This document shows, in pieces, positions 49,024-60,103 of a stretch of DNA of 64,000 nt. The stretch's first letter is position 1, and every line of letters starts with the position of its first letter. Made by a program: the position numbers and the translations under genes. The notes beneath the pieces are model-generated. The model had not been told where the DNA came from and did no database searches. It saw only the letters and a list, made by a program, of their open reading frames with translations. The stretch lies in the NCBI GenBank assembly GCA_023678885.1, contig CM042996.1, forward strand, positions 8,242,602 to 8,306,601. Reading direction: 5' to 3'. This DNA is from Pogostemon cablin (taxonomy: Eukaryota > Streptophyta > Magnoliopsida > Lamiales > Lamiaceae).

Positions 49024-49601
49024 GAGAATAAATTCAATCCTAGCAATCTATTTCTAAAATAAATCTCAGCCACCCATTAAAATAATTAAATAATTATAAT
49101 TATGACTTTTTCAAATTAGGAAATAAGATATTATTTATTAAAATTTTATAATATTAAATATATTATTTGAAATATATAAAAACAGAATAAATCCAATCAT
49201 AGCCATCTATTTCTAAAACAAATCTCAGTCACTCATTAAAATAATTAAATAATCATAATTATGACCTTTTTAAATTAGGAAATAAGATATTATTTATTAA
49301 AATTTTAATAATATATTATTTGAATATATTCAAAATTTTTAAATCAATCTAAGTCACCCATTAAAATAATTAAATAATTAAATAATTATAATTATTATAT
49401 TTTCAATATTTTCAAATCAAGAAATAAGATATTATTATTTATTAAAAATTGAATAATTTTAAATATATTTGTAAGCAAATAAAATTCACAGTCCAATGAA
49501 ATGGCAACACGTGGATTTTCATCAATAAAATATCAATTTTAATTATTATATTTTATTTTTAATTTAAATGAGGCTTACAAGCCTGCAAAATAGATGTCAA
49601 A

Positions 49602-50460
49602 TCAAATATTGACCAATCAAATTGCAGGGATGAAAAGGCCCAAGTCCGTAGAATTAGGTCAAATCAGCCATTGACCAATCAAATTGCGAGTTATATATGA
49701 GACTTCCTCACCCTTTTTCGATATAAGGAGCCCTCCTCCATTCATTCTAAACACACCGAGAGTGATTCTCTACGAAGATCAAAGACTTCACAGTTGTCAG
49801 AATAGTTCTTCGAATTCTTTAACGAGAATCAACTCAAGAACCGAATACATCAGGGATTCAGGTTCTAAACCGCCCGCATTAAGCGTTCTACAGTCAAGTT
49901 CTTCGGTGAATGGACTATAATCTAGGATTCAAATGCTAAATCGTTCGGATTTAAGCGTTCTTAAGTCAAGTTCACTGATATTAAATATATTATTTGAAAT
50001 ATATAAAAGCAGAATAAATCCAATCCTAGCCATCTATTTCTAAAATAAATCTCAGCCACCCATTAAAATAATTAAATAATTATAATTATGACCTTTTCAA
50101 ATTAGAAAATAAGACCAAGCCCGCAGAATTAGGTCAAATCAGTCATTGACCAATTAAATTGCGAGTTATATATGGGGCTTCCTCACCCTTCTCCTATATA
50201 AGGAGCCCTACTTCATTCATTCTAGACACACGGAGAGTGATTATCTACGAAGATCAAAGACTTCAGAGTTGTCTGATTAGTTCTTCGAATTCTTCAACGA
50301 GAATCAACTCAAGAACGGAATACATCTGAAATTCAGGTTCTAAACTGCCCGGATTAAGCGTTATACAGTCAAGTTCTTCGGTGAACGACTTATAATCTTA
50401 GATTCAGGTGCTAAACCGTCTGGATTTAAGCGTTCTTAAGTCAAGTTCTTCAGTGAACGG
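49602..50460 (+). repeat. Duplicated promoter-like block inside the Helitron
   Basis: Two copies of about 350 bp (49602-49975 and 50115-50460) share TAGGTCAAATCAGCCATTGA, GCGAGTTATATATG, a CTATATAAGGAGCCC box (ATATAAGGAGCCC in copy 1; 50198-50213 in copy 2), GAGAGTGATTCTCTACGAAG and CGAGAATCAACTCAAGAAC. The arrangement (TATATAAG, then a C-rich start region) looks like a core promoter with transcript leader, perhaps captured from an LTR or a host gene. The 79-codon open frame at 49684 is probably fortuitous. Confidence 0.55.
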
Positions 50461-50850
50461 TCTATAATTTGGGATCAAGGTGCTAAATCGTTCGGATTTA
50501 AGCCTACTTAAGTCGAAGTTCTTCCAAGAACTGCCTATAATCTGGGATTCAGGTGTTAAATCGATTGAATTTAAGTGTTCTTAAGTCATGTTCTTCAGTG
50601 AAAGGCCTATAATTTGGGATTCAGGTGCTAAACCGCTCGGATTTAAGCCTTCTTAAGTCAAAGTTCTTCCAAGAACGACCTATAATTTGGGATTCAGGTG
50701 TTAAACCGTTCGGATTTAAGCATTCTTAAGTCAAGTTTTTCAGTGAACGACCTATAATCTGGGATTCAGGTACTAAATCTCATTGGATTTAAGTCTGCTT
50801 AAGTCAAAGTTCTTCCAAAAACGGCATATAATTTGGGATTCATGTGCTAA
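49855..50850. repeat. Tandem array of about 73-bp units (nine or more copies, two blocks)
   Basis: Each unit reads approximately GATTCAGGTGCTAAACCG, CGGATTTAAGCGTTCTTAAG, TCAAGTTCTTCAGTGAACG, CCTATAATCTGGG. The long run is 50333-50850. From 50401 two unit types alternate: one with TTCTTCAGTGAACG, one with AAGTTCTTCCAAGAAC. The effective period is therefore a dimer of about 146 bp. Confidence 0.85.
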
Positions 50851-51241
50851 TCTCAATCACTCATTAAAATAATTAAATAGTTATAATTATGATATTTTCA
50901 AATTAGGAAATAATTTAGTTAAATTTCTACACATCTATTTCTCAAACAAATCTTAGCCAACCATTAAAATAATTAAATAATTATAATTATGACATTTTCA
51001 AATTAGGAAATAAGATATTATTTATTTAAACTTTAATAATATTAAATATATTATTTGAATATATTCAAATTTTTCAAATAAATCTAAGTCACCCATTAAA
51101 ATAATTAAATAATTATAATTATGACTTTTTCAAATTAAGAAATAAGATATTATTAAAGCAGAAAATATCAAATCCTTACCATCTATTTCTTAAAAAAATT
51201 TCATCCATCCATTAAAATAATTAAATAATTATAATTATGAA

Positions 51242-52747
51242 TTTAGGGTTTAAGGTTTTAGGGTTATCGGTTTTAGGGTTTTTTGTAATTATTTCCATGA
51301 AAAACAAATATAAGATATTTTTTTTTGACAAATCACATATGAGCTAATTAAAAAACATAAATAAAAAAATAATACGACAACAAAATTCAAACCACACTAA
51401 AACCAGATAAGAGAAGCTCAAACAAATCTCAGCAACCCATTAAAATAATTAAATAATTATAATTATAACTTTTTTAAATTAGGAAATAAGATATTATTAA
51501 AGCAGAATAACTGTCATCTATTTCTTAATCAAATCTCAGTCATCCATTAAAATAATTAAATAATTATAATTATGACTTTTTCAAATTAGGAAATAAGATA
51601 TTATTAAAGCAGAATAAATCCAATCTGACCATCTATTTCTTAAACAAATCTCAGTCACTCATTTCTTAAACAAATCTCAGTTACCCATTAAAATAATTAT
51701 ATAATTATAATTATGAATTTAGGGTTTAGGATTTTAGGGTTTAGGGTTTAGGGTTTTAGGGTTTTCTGTAATTATTTTCATGCAAAACACATATGAGATC
51801 ATTAAATAACATAAATAAAGAAATAATACGACAACAAAATTCAAACCACACCAAAATCGAATGAGAGAAGCTCAAACAAATCTCAGTCACCCATTAAAAT
51901 AATTAAATAATTATAATTGTGACTTTTTCAAATTAGGAAATAAGATATTATTAAAGTAGAATAAATCCGACCATCTATTTCTTAAACAAATCTCAACTAC
52001 TTATTAATATAATTAAATAATTATAATTATGAATTTAGAGCAGAATAAATCTGACTATCTATTTTTTAAACAAATCTCAGTCACCAATTAAAATAATTAA
52101 ATAATTATAATTATGAATTTAGGGTTTAGGGTTTTAGGGTTTAGGGTTTAAGGTTTTAGGGTTTATGGGATAATGTTTGCAGAGGACCAAATCCTGACCA
52201 TCTATTTTTTAAATAAATCTCAACCACTCAATAAAATAATTAAATAATTAAAATTATGACTTTTTCAATAATTAAAAAATTATTAACCAATAAAAGCTGA
52301 ATAAATCGAATCCTGACCATCTATTTCTCAAACAAATCTCAGCCACCCAGTAATATAATTAAATAATTATAATTATGACTTGTTCAAATTAGAAAATACT
52401 CCCTCTGTCTCACCCAAAGGGTGGTGTTTTCTTTTTTCACATGGATTAAGAAGTATATTATTTAATGTGTTGTGGGTAGTTGTATTAGTGGGAGTGTATG
52501 CCCCATATTTTAAATGTATTAGTGGGTGTGTATGGGTCACATATGTGTAACAAAGGAAAGATGACTCTTTGGGTGGGACGCCAAAATGAAAAAAATGGAC
52601 CCTTTGAGTGGGACGGAGGGACTAAGATATTATTAAAGTAGAATAAATCAAATCCTAACCATTTTTTCTTAAAAAAATCTCAGACACCCATTAAAATAAT
52701 TAAATAATTATAATTATGAATTTAGGTTTTAGGGTTTAGGGTTTTAG
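51242..52747. repeat. Four interstitial telomere-like tracts (TTTAGGG-type)
   Basis: Tracts at 51242-51281, 51718-51765, 52119-52165 and 52720-52747 contain TTTAGGGTTTAGGG and TTTTAGGG units, close to the plant telomere repeat TTTAGGG. Each follows the same context, ATAATTATAATTATGAATTTAGGG, so they spread by duplication of one original tract together with its flank. Confidence 0.85.
52399..52622. mobile_element. Stowaway-type MITE (224 bp) inside the Helitron
   Basis: TIRs CTCCCTCTGTCTCACCCAAA and, from the right, GTCCCTCCGTCCCACTCAAA. TA flanks at 52397-52398 and 52623-52624. Confidence 0.88.
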
Positions 52748-53667
52748 ACAAAATGTTAGCAAATGGCCAAATCCTGACAATATATTTCTTAAAAAATCTC
52801 AGCCACCCATTAAAAATATTAAATAATTATAATTATGATTTTTTCAATAATTAAGTAATTATCAACCCAACCAAACTTTCATTGCAAATAATTGTTAATA
52901 ATCTCATAAAAAAATATATGCCAATTTTTTAATAATTATTAACTATATGGCAACAATATATACACATTATTTCGTGAAATTAAGAAATCTTATTTAATTT
53001 AAAACTTTAATAATCTCATTATTTACCTAATATATAGCAACAATAAACACAAAAAAAAATAAAAATAAATATATTACAACTTTATGACCTATAAATAAAT
53101 AAATATTATTTTTGTGATATTACATTACATTAAGATATTTAATTTAAAACTTTAATAATCTCATTAAATTTTTTATTAATATAGCAACAATAAACACAAA
53201 AAAAATCAAAAAATAAATATACGCAAATTTTTAATAATTTTATATGGCAAGAATATATACTCATTATTTTTGTGTTCGTTTGATTAATTCTCTACCAACT
53301 AACAAAATAAACATTGTCGTCAAACTCAGATGTGTTAGATTGTTTGAGTCTCTTAATTATCAAATTCATGGTTCAACCAATCTGAAAGGTGTTTATCACG
53401 ATGTTGAGGTTTGTTAATATTTGTTACTTTGTTGTTATTTATTTTCTAATCATTTTTATGCATCATGTTGTGATTTGAAACCTGAGTATATATTGTAGGG
53501 ATATTTGTTTATTTTTATTAGATGGAATAATACCCTTGAAAGCAGACGGAGGGTGTATTTTATATATTTTTTCAAAGAAATGTTATTTGGTTTAAACATT
53601 ATAAAATCAAATGAAGTTGTTGCCCTAAAATTAACACATATCGTGCAACGCACGAGTTAGCTACTAG

Positions 53668-53712
53668 TAAAGATTAATCCTTACAAAAAAATAAATAAAT
53701 TATAAACTATAA
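53668..53712. other. Short interval between Helitron and PIF-like element
   Basis: AT-rich; ends with TAA (53710-53712), the left TSD of the next element. Confidence 0.5.
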
Positions 53713-54464
53713 GGTTATGTTTGGATTGAGTCATTTTAAATCCAATGAATTTGAAAATGAGCGGATTTTAAATTCCTTGAATTTTAAATCAATATATTTG
53801 AATTCTACTGTTTAGATAAATTATGAATTTTTGAAAGAATTTCAAATCCATAAATTTAAAATTATTTTTAAAATAAAATTTTTTATATGATAAAGAAAAA
53901 TAATAAAATTTTATTATATTTAATATTAAAATCTAAAATTTTATTAAAAATAATAAGGTTGGGTGATAATATTTTTATTATTTAAATATTAAAATTTAAA
54001 TTTTTTTAAAAAAATATTTCTATGGCGGGTGGCCGGGGTTGGGGGGTGGGTGGGGGTGAGTGGGTGGATAGGGGGTAGGGTTGGGTGGTAATGTTTTTAT
54101 TATTTAAATATTAAAATCTAAAATAAAAAAAAATTGGGGTTGGGGAAGGAGGGTGTTGGGGTGAGTAGGGGTAGGCTGGGTGGTAGAGTTTAAAATTTAA
54201 TTGGATTATTATTGATATATACGCGTATATATAGTTTATTTACTAATAAATACATTGACCAAATATAATTACTGATGAATACATAACGTCTTTTTCTTTT
54301 TTCAGCTTTACCCTTATTTACAATGTTGAATATTTGACGTTTTCACTTAACACTAGTTTCATTGAACACAAATGTACACTAAATCAAAAAACAATGGGTG
54401 AGAGATTTAAGGATAGATTTAAGGATAATTATAACAACCATTTCTTCAATTTAATTTATCGTGT

Positions 54465-54805
54465 ATTTTATATTTCTCTCTCAAGGATGCACACTAATGT
54501 ACATGTGTATTTTCTGTTTATCTCTCAAGGATGTACACTAATGTATGTTTGTGGGGTTCTTAGCATATTTTCTATTTCTCTCTAATAAAGAATGCACACT
54601 AATGTACTTAACAATAGTTTCAATCGTATATTTTTTGTTTATCTCTCAAAGATGCACACTGATATACATTCATAGAGTTTTTCAATTTAATCATGTATTT
54701 TCTGTTACTTTCTCAAGAATGCATACTAATGTACAGGTTCTTCGATATAATCGCGTATTTTCAGTTTCTCTCTCAATAGAATGCACACTAATGTATATTT
54801 GTATA
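54465..54805. repeat. Minisatellite of GATGCACACTAATGTA units
   Basis: Six units, about 55-70 bp apart, each with ...TCTCTCAAGGATGCACACTA and ATGTACAT-like text. Two overlapping open frames (54334-54585, 54545-54832) follow from the repeat and are not believed to be genes. Copy 1 lacks it. Confidence 0.75.
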
Positions 54806-54843
54806 AATAACGTATTTTTGTTTTCATCTTAACAATGCCCACA

Positions 54844-54846
<3 letters not shown>

Positions 54847-54930
<84 letters not shown>
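54847..54930. repeat. (TA)n microsatellite, about 84 bp
   Basis: Pure TA. The homologous place in copy 1 (26118-26135) has only about nine repeats. Confidence 0.95.
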
Positions 54931-54931
<1 letters not shown>

Positions 54932-55184
54932 TTTTTTATTAATTTATATACTCTTTTTATATATTATCAATTACACAATAACGGAAGGATTTCAAATGAC
55001 ATGGTTTGAGGAAGGATTTGAAAATCCATCCAAAACAACTAAAAAAAATTCAAAATCAAATCCATGATTTGGAATCCATTAATTTAAAATCTTAGATTTA
55101 TAAATCCATTCATTTTAAGTTGCATCCATGAGGGAGGGATTTATAAATTCCTCCTCAAAACCTTCCATCCAGTTTAGACCCTAA

Positions 55185-55885
55185 GATTTTACAGTATTTT
55201 TGTGATGCTACAATTTTATGTAAATATTTTTACGATTTGTTATGGTGGGGAGTTTATTATCATGAGTAGCAAAATTTTGTGTGAAACCGTTTTATGAAAT
55301 TTAAAACAAATGTTATATTTTCAATTAAAAAAATTGATGTTTAATTATTAAAAAGTGATTATCAACCAAATGAATTATTTCATTAATAATACAAAAGATA
55401 AATAAAAGTAATAATTAATTAAGAAATCTGAAGCTCAATCTTACTTAGAAATAGATTTCAGGTTTTTAACCCATACAAATTCAAGTTCTTTTAGTTTTAG
55501 TCTGGTTAAGTATTTTGGAACTTCCATTCGAATTGTGGATAAGGAAAATTATGATGGCTATATCGGCAATCATTGGTTCCCCTATTCGTGTTGATGCTCG
55601 TGCTACTTATGGATCGATGAGGCACTTTGCTAGCATCTTGGTTGATCTTGATGTCCAATAACCTTTACCCGATCACGTCAATCTTGACAATTTGATAACT
55701 CCGAATCGAGCTCTATTTTTTCTCATACCTACATAATTGCTCAAAGAAGCTCAATTAACCATTAAATTTGAGCCTCATTTAATCATTAACTCTTGTAATT
55801 TTCAGCAAATATCCAATCTCCACAAAAATAAAAAAAATTAAAGAAATCAATCATTAAAAGCATTTTTAATTATATATAACCGAGT
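55185..55885. other. Interval without an assigned feature
   Basis: AT-rich. A short GC-richer piece (55540-55720) reads on the plus strand roughly ISAIIGSPIRVDARATYGSM and ILVDLDVQ, which resembles fragments of plant LINE- or retrovirus-associated zinc-knuckle proteins (IG.P...D..T). It is too short and broken to call. Confidence 0.3.
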
Positions 55886-55894
55886 TAAAAATAT

Positions 55895-56129
55895 GAGTTG
55901 GTCTCTTGTGTCCCCAGGTGCACAGAGTGTGTAAGGTATAATATTTTATTCTATAGGGTATACACTTTAATTAATAAGGGTACACAGTTTTGTTCTAAAG
56001 AGTATACACTTTTATTTTTTTTATTTTTTTCAGGAAATAAAGGATAAACGTCCTTATACTAAATATTACACCATTTAATATTAAAGGATATTTGGGCGAA
56101 TGGTGTCTCCGAGGCACACAAGTTTTTGC
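55895..56129. mobile_element. Mutator-type MITE, copy without the Stowaway insertion
   Basis: Reverse orientation relative to 24486-25018. Ends GAGTTGGTCTCTTGTGTCCC and (from the right) GCAAAAACTTGTGTGCCTCG. The flanking 9-mers TAAAAATAT (55886-55894) and TTAAAATAT (56130-56138) differ by one base, consistent with an aged 9-bp TSD. Confidence 0.75.
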
Positions 56130-56138
56130 TTAAAATAT

Positions 56139-57080
56139 ATCCAATTTTTAATGAATTTTCACGCCAATCACTAGAAAAATATAGAAAAATAAAATATTGA
56201 CGCGGTGTTTGGTTTAGGTTTGAAATAATACTCAGATTTTAATTTTCAAAATCCTATATAAATTTTAGAAATTACTTTTATATCAATTCTATTAATTTTC
56301 AATTCATCTACCTTTTATATACATCATCTCTCTTCATTCATCTTGTCTCTCACATCAATTAATATTATTTATTTCTATAACCATACAACTTTTAGTACAT
56401 TCATATGCTAAAAAGTTAAAATCCACCCTAATAAAAACTCAAAATAAACATATACTACTGTTAATTAGTTTTAAAATCATACATAAAACCAAAACAATAA
56501 AATTTTAGAGTTGATCTCTGCATTCGGGTGCATAAGGTTTAAGGGTTATATTATATTCTAAATGATATTCATTTTAATTGATAAGTGTACTAATTTTCAT
56601 TGAAATAAGAAGTTGAAAAATGAAGGGTATTGATATTTAATTAAAAAATTTATTATTACAATATATTTTTATACTAAGAATATAACATTCAATATACAAA
56701 TGTTTAAAAATAAAGGTACAACATCGAAATCGGGTGGGATCTGAACACAGGAACCCCGATCCGTGCACCAGGCACACAATAAACATTAATTAATTATTTC
56801 ATGTTTAATTAGTTTAATATAAGACTCGTGCTATTATTTCATGCTTAATTAATTTAATATAAGACTGGTCATGATGCTATTATTTCATCCACCAATATCA
56901 CTTGAGTAACATAATTTAATAACTATAGCATCCTAATTAAATTTTTCCAGATACCCAATAAAATTGGATATGCATTGTCAACTCGTTATAAATTCCATGA
57001 TGGATGAGGATTTTAAAAACTTATAAACGTGACTTTTGCATTTTCAATGTGCATAACATTGGAATAACTGTACATGAAAA
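56139..57080. other. AT-rich interval, possible further MITE remnant
   Basis: No gene. The stretch 56510-56785 starts GAGTTGATCTCTGCATTCGG and ends CCGTGCACCAGGCACACAAT, reminiscent of the MITEs at 24486 and 55895, but the boundaries are unclear. Confidence 0.35.
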
Positions 57081-57107
57081 TAATAATAATAATAATAATA
57101 ATAATAA
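57081..57107. repeat. (AAT)n microsatellite
   Basis: About nine trinucleotide units directly left of the foldback MITE. A second (AAT)n run lies at 57377-57402 on its other side. Confidence 0.9.
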
Positions 57108-57354
57108 GACAAAGTCTCTTGTGAGAGGGTCGACTCATCACTAAATTATACTTATTGTATACATAAAGTATGTTTAAACGTTGTTAAAGTATGTGTATGT
57201 TTTCTATAGTAGGCTGATTTATACGTTAAAGTATAATTTTAGTGTGTTATAATATAATTTATTATTAACATACTTTAACTATAAATAAGCATACTTTAAC
57301 TATACAATAAGCATACTTTAGTGATGGGCCGACCCATCTCACAAATAATTTGTC
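57108..57354. mobile_element. Foldback MITE (247 bp)
   Basis: Long inverted repeats: GACAAAGTCTCTTGTGAGAG, GTCGACTCATCACTAAATTA, ACTTATTGTATA on the left; from the right GACAAATTATTTGTGAGATG, GTCGGCCCATCACTAAAGTA, GCTTATTGTATA. The interior repeats TTAAAGTATG-type words. The TSD is not clear because both sides are (AAT)n-rich. Confidence 0.75.
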
Positions 57355-57404
57355 TCAGAAGAGAACTAGTTACTCTAATAATAATAATAATAATAATAAT
57401 AAAA

Positions 57405-57725
57405 TTACTTGACACTATGAAAAGATTATTATTTTTTATTCACTTTTACATATAGTTTGAATTTTTTTTATAATGAATCTATTTAAAGTATGTAATGTGT
57501 TGGGTCATAATTTTAAAATTAAAATATGTTGTTAATTAGATTATTAAGTTAAGTGTCATTTCATTACTTGATGCCCGGTGTATAGTGAATTTTAGACAAA
57601 CAAATTAAAAATATGCGAATTTGTTTAAAGTATAAATTGTGTGGAACTGATTTCCATATAGAACCTTTTTAATCAATTATGGATCGAAAAGAAAATTATA
57701 ATTAATGAATTAATATCTTTAATAT
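57405..57725. repeat. Paralogue of the flanks of PIF-like copy 1 (empty site)
   Basis: GACAAACAAATTAAAAATAT, GTTTAAAGTATAAATTGTGT and CCATATAGAAC align with 25790-25868. What follows (AATTATGGATCGAAAAGAAA, ATTATAATTAATGAATTAAT) aligns with 48533-48585. The 22 kb between those two places, that is PIF copy 1 with its nested retroelements, is absent here. Confidence 0.65.
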
Positions 57726-58712
57726 GCTAATTAAAGTTTTTTATTTTTTTTCACTAATGTGTCGTTTTTAGAATTATTCTCACAAGGAATAGCTGACATG
57801 ACTAAGTTAATTTGAATTAATTTAATTATTTATAATTTATATAATTTAATTTAATTAATTTAAAATATTGCATCTCCAAATCAAGATAATTTTTATTTAA
57901 TTAAAATTAAAAGTCAAGATAATTTTTATTTAATTAAAATTAAAAGTTTTAACTAGAATATAATTTTAACATATGTTTATTTAATTAAAATTATTTATAA
58001 CTAGATAATTTTCAATAGTATTTATTTAATTAAAATTAATAGATATGAATAACTTTTCAAGTGAAAGACAAATAATATTAGGAGTTGATGCTTGAGCTAA
58101 TCCAAATCTTAATTCTCTAAATATGCAAGAGTATCTTCCTTGCCGAAAGTAGCACAACATATATGAGAGAGAGTAGAGATTTCTAATTATTATTTGCGAA
58201 GAAAATCGATTTTTTTAAAAAAAATGTCTTACTGTTTTTTTCATTTTTTATATCTTACAAATGACAGGAAAACTTATATAGACAATAATAATTAAGATAT
58301 TCGCGAATTATCAAAAAATGTTAGAAGAATTCAAAAGAAATTTCATTTGTATTTATGATTCTTATAGATAAAGAGATATATATTACTATTAAAATAAATT
58401 TTCTCCTAATTTTATTATGATGTTATCTACGTAGAATTAAATTTAATTTGTACACATATCACATTTTCCATGCCTGATTATCTCATAAGTTTACTAGGCA
58501 GGGCACCTCACCTTGTCAAGCGTGGACCCCTATTTTAGGTATACTTAACTTATCAGGGCCCATGGCACGGTGTCTTCTGTCAAAAGTCCAAGACAAAAAA
58601 TGCCCGGTCCATTTAAAAAAATACAAAATACCCAATTTTGAGGTAAAAAGATGAAATTACCCTTTGAAATGTGATATAATATTCATTGACTGACATTGAG
58701 TCAGTTTGACCT
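57726..58712. other. AT-rich interval without a gene
   Basis: A 33-bp direct repeat (CAAGATAATTTTTATTTAAT, then TAAAATTAAAAGT) occurs twice at about 57882-57948. A GC-richer stretch 58495-58620 with AAAAAATGCCCGGTCC and TTGAGGTAAAAAGATGAAAT may be the outer end of the following element, since such ATGCCC text is common near MULE termini. No boundary could be fixed. Confidence 0.4.
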
Positions 58713-58809
58713 GATTTTTACTCGGTCCTTATCAAACGAATATTTGTAATTTTTTGAAATCATATTTACTCTCTCCCTTCTACATCTTTATCTCTTTCTC
58801 CCCAATTTT

Positions 58810-58900
58810 CGAACTGCATTCAGTTCGTTCCTGTGCGAAATTGTTTTTCAATTTCGTTCGTTCCTGTGCGAATTTTTTTTCAATTTCTTTCGTTCCCAGA
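58810..58900. repeat. Tandem repeat of about 40 bp in the 5' leader
   Basis: AGTTCGTTCCTGTGCGAAAT, TGTTTTTCAATTTCGTTCGT and CCTGTGCGAATTTTTTTTCA, CAATTTCTTTCGTTCCC: about two units, just upstream of the proposed first exon. Confidence 0.7.
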
Positions 58901-58912
58901 AGATTACTTAAG

Positions 58913-58924
58913 ATGGCGCAACGG
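58913..58924 (+). CDS. Possible first coding exon of the DUF1985/Ulp1 gene
   Basis: AAGATGGCGCAACGG followed by GTTAGT, a fair splice donor. It would encode MAQR and be followed by an AT-rich intron of about 1.2 kb that contains the GACCGAGT array. An open frame runs through from 58754, so the start is a guess. Confidence 0.35.
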
Positions 58925-59117
58925 GTTAGTGTAAATTGTGTTTATATTTCATGTAATTTAATTTACTGCGTAAAAAAATAATTGTAATGTTGTGTATTTG
59001 TGTAGATTCATTGGATATGAGATTAAGGGTTAGATTTAGTGTTGTAATGTTATGTATTTCTGTATTAATCGTTAGTTTGAATGATATTTTGGTGTAAATC
59101 TGATGGAATTTGTAGAA

Positions 59118-59474
59118 GACCGAGTGGATTAGTTGAGAAATTAGATTTTTTGGAGTGGGTTTATGCAAAAGTTTGTAAGACCGAGTGATGTCATGAGTGA
59201 CCGAGTGATGTAATTGAGGGAGTGGCCGAGTGATGTAATTGAGGGAGTTACAGAGTCCTCTAATTGTGAGATTTGAAATTGAAAGACTGAGTGCGCTTTA
59301 ATATAAGGCCGAGTGGTATAATAATTCAAAGACCGAGTACACTTTATATTAAATATAGGGGACATGCAAATGAAAGACCGAGTACGCTTTAATATAATTT
59401 AAAATGAATAAATTAATATTATAAAGGTTAAAAACCGAGTTGTTAAATGGAAGTAAAATTCAAAGACCGAGTAC
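59118..59474 (+). repeat. Array of GACCGAGT motifs (left)
   Basis: Forward copies start at about 59118, 59179, 59199, 59224 (GGCCGAGT), 59285 (GACTGAGT), 59307 (GGCCGAGT), 59331, 59376, 59433 (AACCGAGT) and 59465. Common extensions are GATGTAATTGAGG and ACGCTTTAATATA. Spacing is irregular (20-57 bp) and orientation uniform, so it is not a simple tandem repeat. The array lies between the proposed first exon and the DUF1985 exon. Confidence 0.9.
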
Positions 59475-60095
59475 TCATTAAAATTATTTGAATGATGTTA
59501 ATTATTGGAGTTTAATTAATTAGTTAATGATATAATTAAAGAATACTTATTACAGTGAACGCAATTATATGTTTATTGAATTTGATTAATGATTAATATG
59601 GGATAAAAATAATAATAACTAATAATATTAGTGTTAAATGTTTATTAGCACGTTCAACTTAAAAATGTAAACGTTAACATAAATATTTTAATTACATTTA
59701 AGTATACTATTATTTAAAAAATAAAATTAGATTTTCAATGAATAAATTTATCTTAAATTTATTTGTTTTTGTATTGAGTCAATTCAAATGGTTATAAAGT
59801 AAAAGTAATTTTTTTTATGTTGAAAAATATTATGTCATATTTTTTTGTGATATTATGATTTTAACAATATTAAATTTTTATTTTATATCTCATTAAAGTA
59901 TTATTCTTATTTGTTTGGTGTTATAAAATTCATAACATTTTAGTTATCTGATAAAATTATGTGCTTTGATGATTAAAACAGTGAGAGTGGAAACAACCAA
60001 ACATACAAGGGAAAAAATGTGGTATTAGAAATTACTGCAAATCGGCGCTCATATTGGGTATGATCTCAACTGTACTGAATAATAGTGGCCGGGGG
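59475..60095 (+). other. AT-rich intron-like interval
   Basis: No coding signal. It precedes the DUF1985 exon; candidate acceptors are GGGGGCAG (60098) or TACAG (60103). Confidence 0.4.
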
Positions 60096-60103
60096 CAGTA
60101 CAG

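Larger units (their letters stand above)
48944..53667 (+). mobile_element. Probable non-autonomous Helitron, about 4.7 kb, repeat-rich
   Basis: The 3' end is typical: hairpin TCGTGC-AAC-GCACGA (53641-53655) and CTAG at 53664-53667 followed by T. The 5' end is proposed at TCTTAATATATA (48944), between A and T, running into (TA)n and AAAGGAGAATAAATTC. The interior has at least ten copies of a block with AGCAGAATAAATCCAATCCT, CCATCTATTTCT, AAATCTCAGCCACCCATTAA and AATAATTAAATAATTATAAT, resembling repeated Helitron 5' ends. It has no RepHel coding. The 5' boundary is uncertain. Confidence 0.62.
53713..55181. mobile_element. PIF/Harbinger-like element copy 2 (1469 bp), TAA TSD
   Basis: Starts GGTTATGTTTGGATTGAGTC and ends (inward from the right) GGGTCTAAACTGGATGGAAG; both ends resemble the GG(G/T)..TGTTTGGA termini of PIF/Harbinger elements. 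It is flanked by TAA at 53710-53712 and 55182-55184, the family's 3-bp target duplication. Inside: G-rich blocks (54020-54185), a minisatellite (54465-54805) and (TA)n (54847-54930). No transposase, so non-autonomous. The reverse complement aligns with copy 1. Confidence 0.8.

Noticed and set aside
49684..49920. 79-codon open frame after a TATATAAG box
   Set aside because: It runs straight into the 73-bp tandem repeat and is not preserved in the duplicate block at 50196-50460.
54334..54832. Two overlapping frames with repeated MHTNV peptide
   Set aside because: They are produced by the GATGCACACTAATGTA minisatellite inside a non-autonomous transposon.
55540..55720. Short zinc-knuckle/LINE-like peptide similarity
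   Set aside because: Too short, no knuckle cysteines visible, and broken by stops.
59118..59474. CRISPR-like array
   Set aside because: The repeated word is only 8-12 bp, spacing is irregular, the other array is inverted, and the genome is a plant's.
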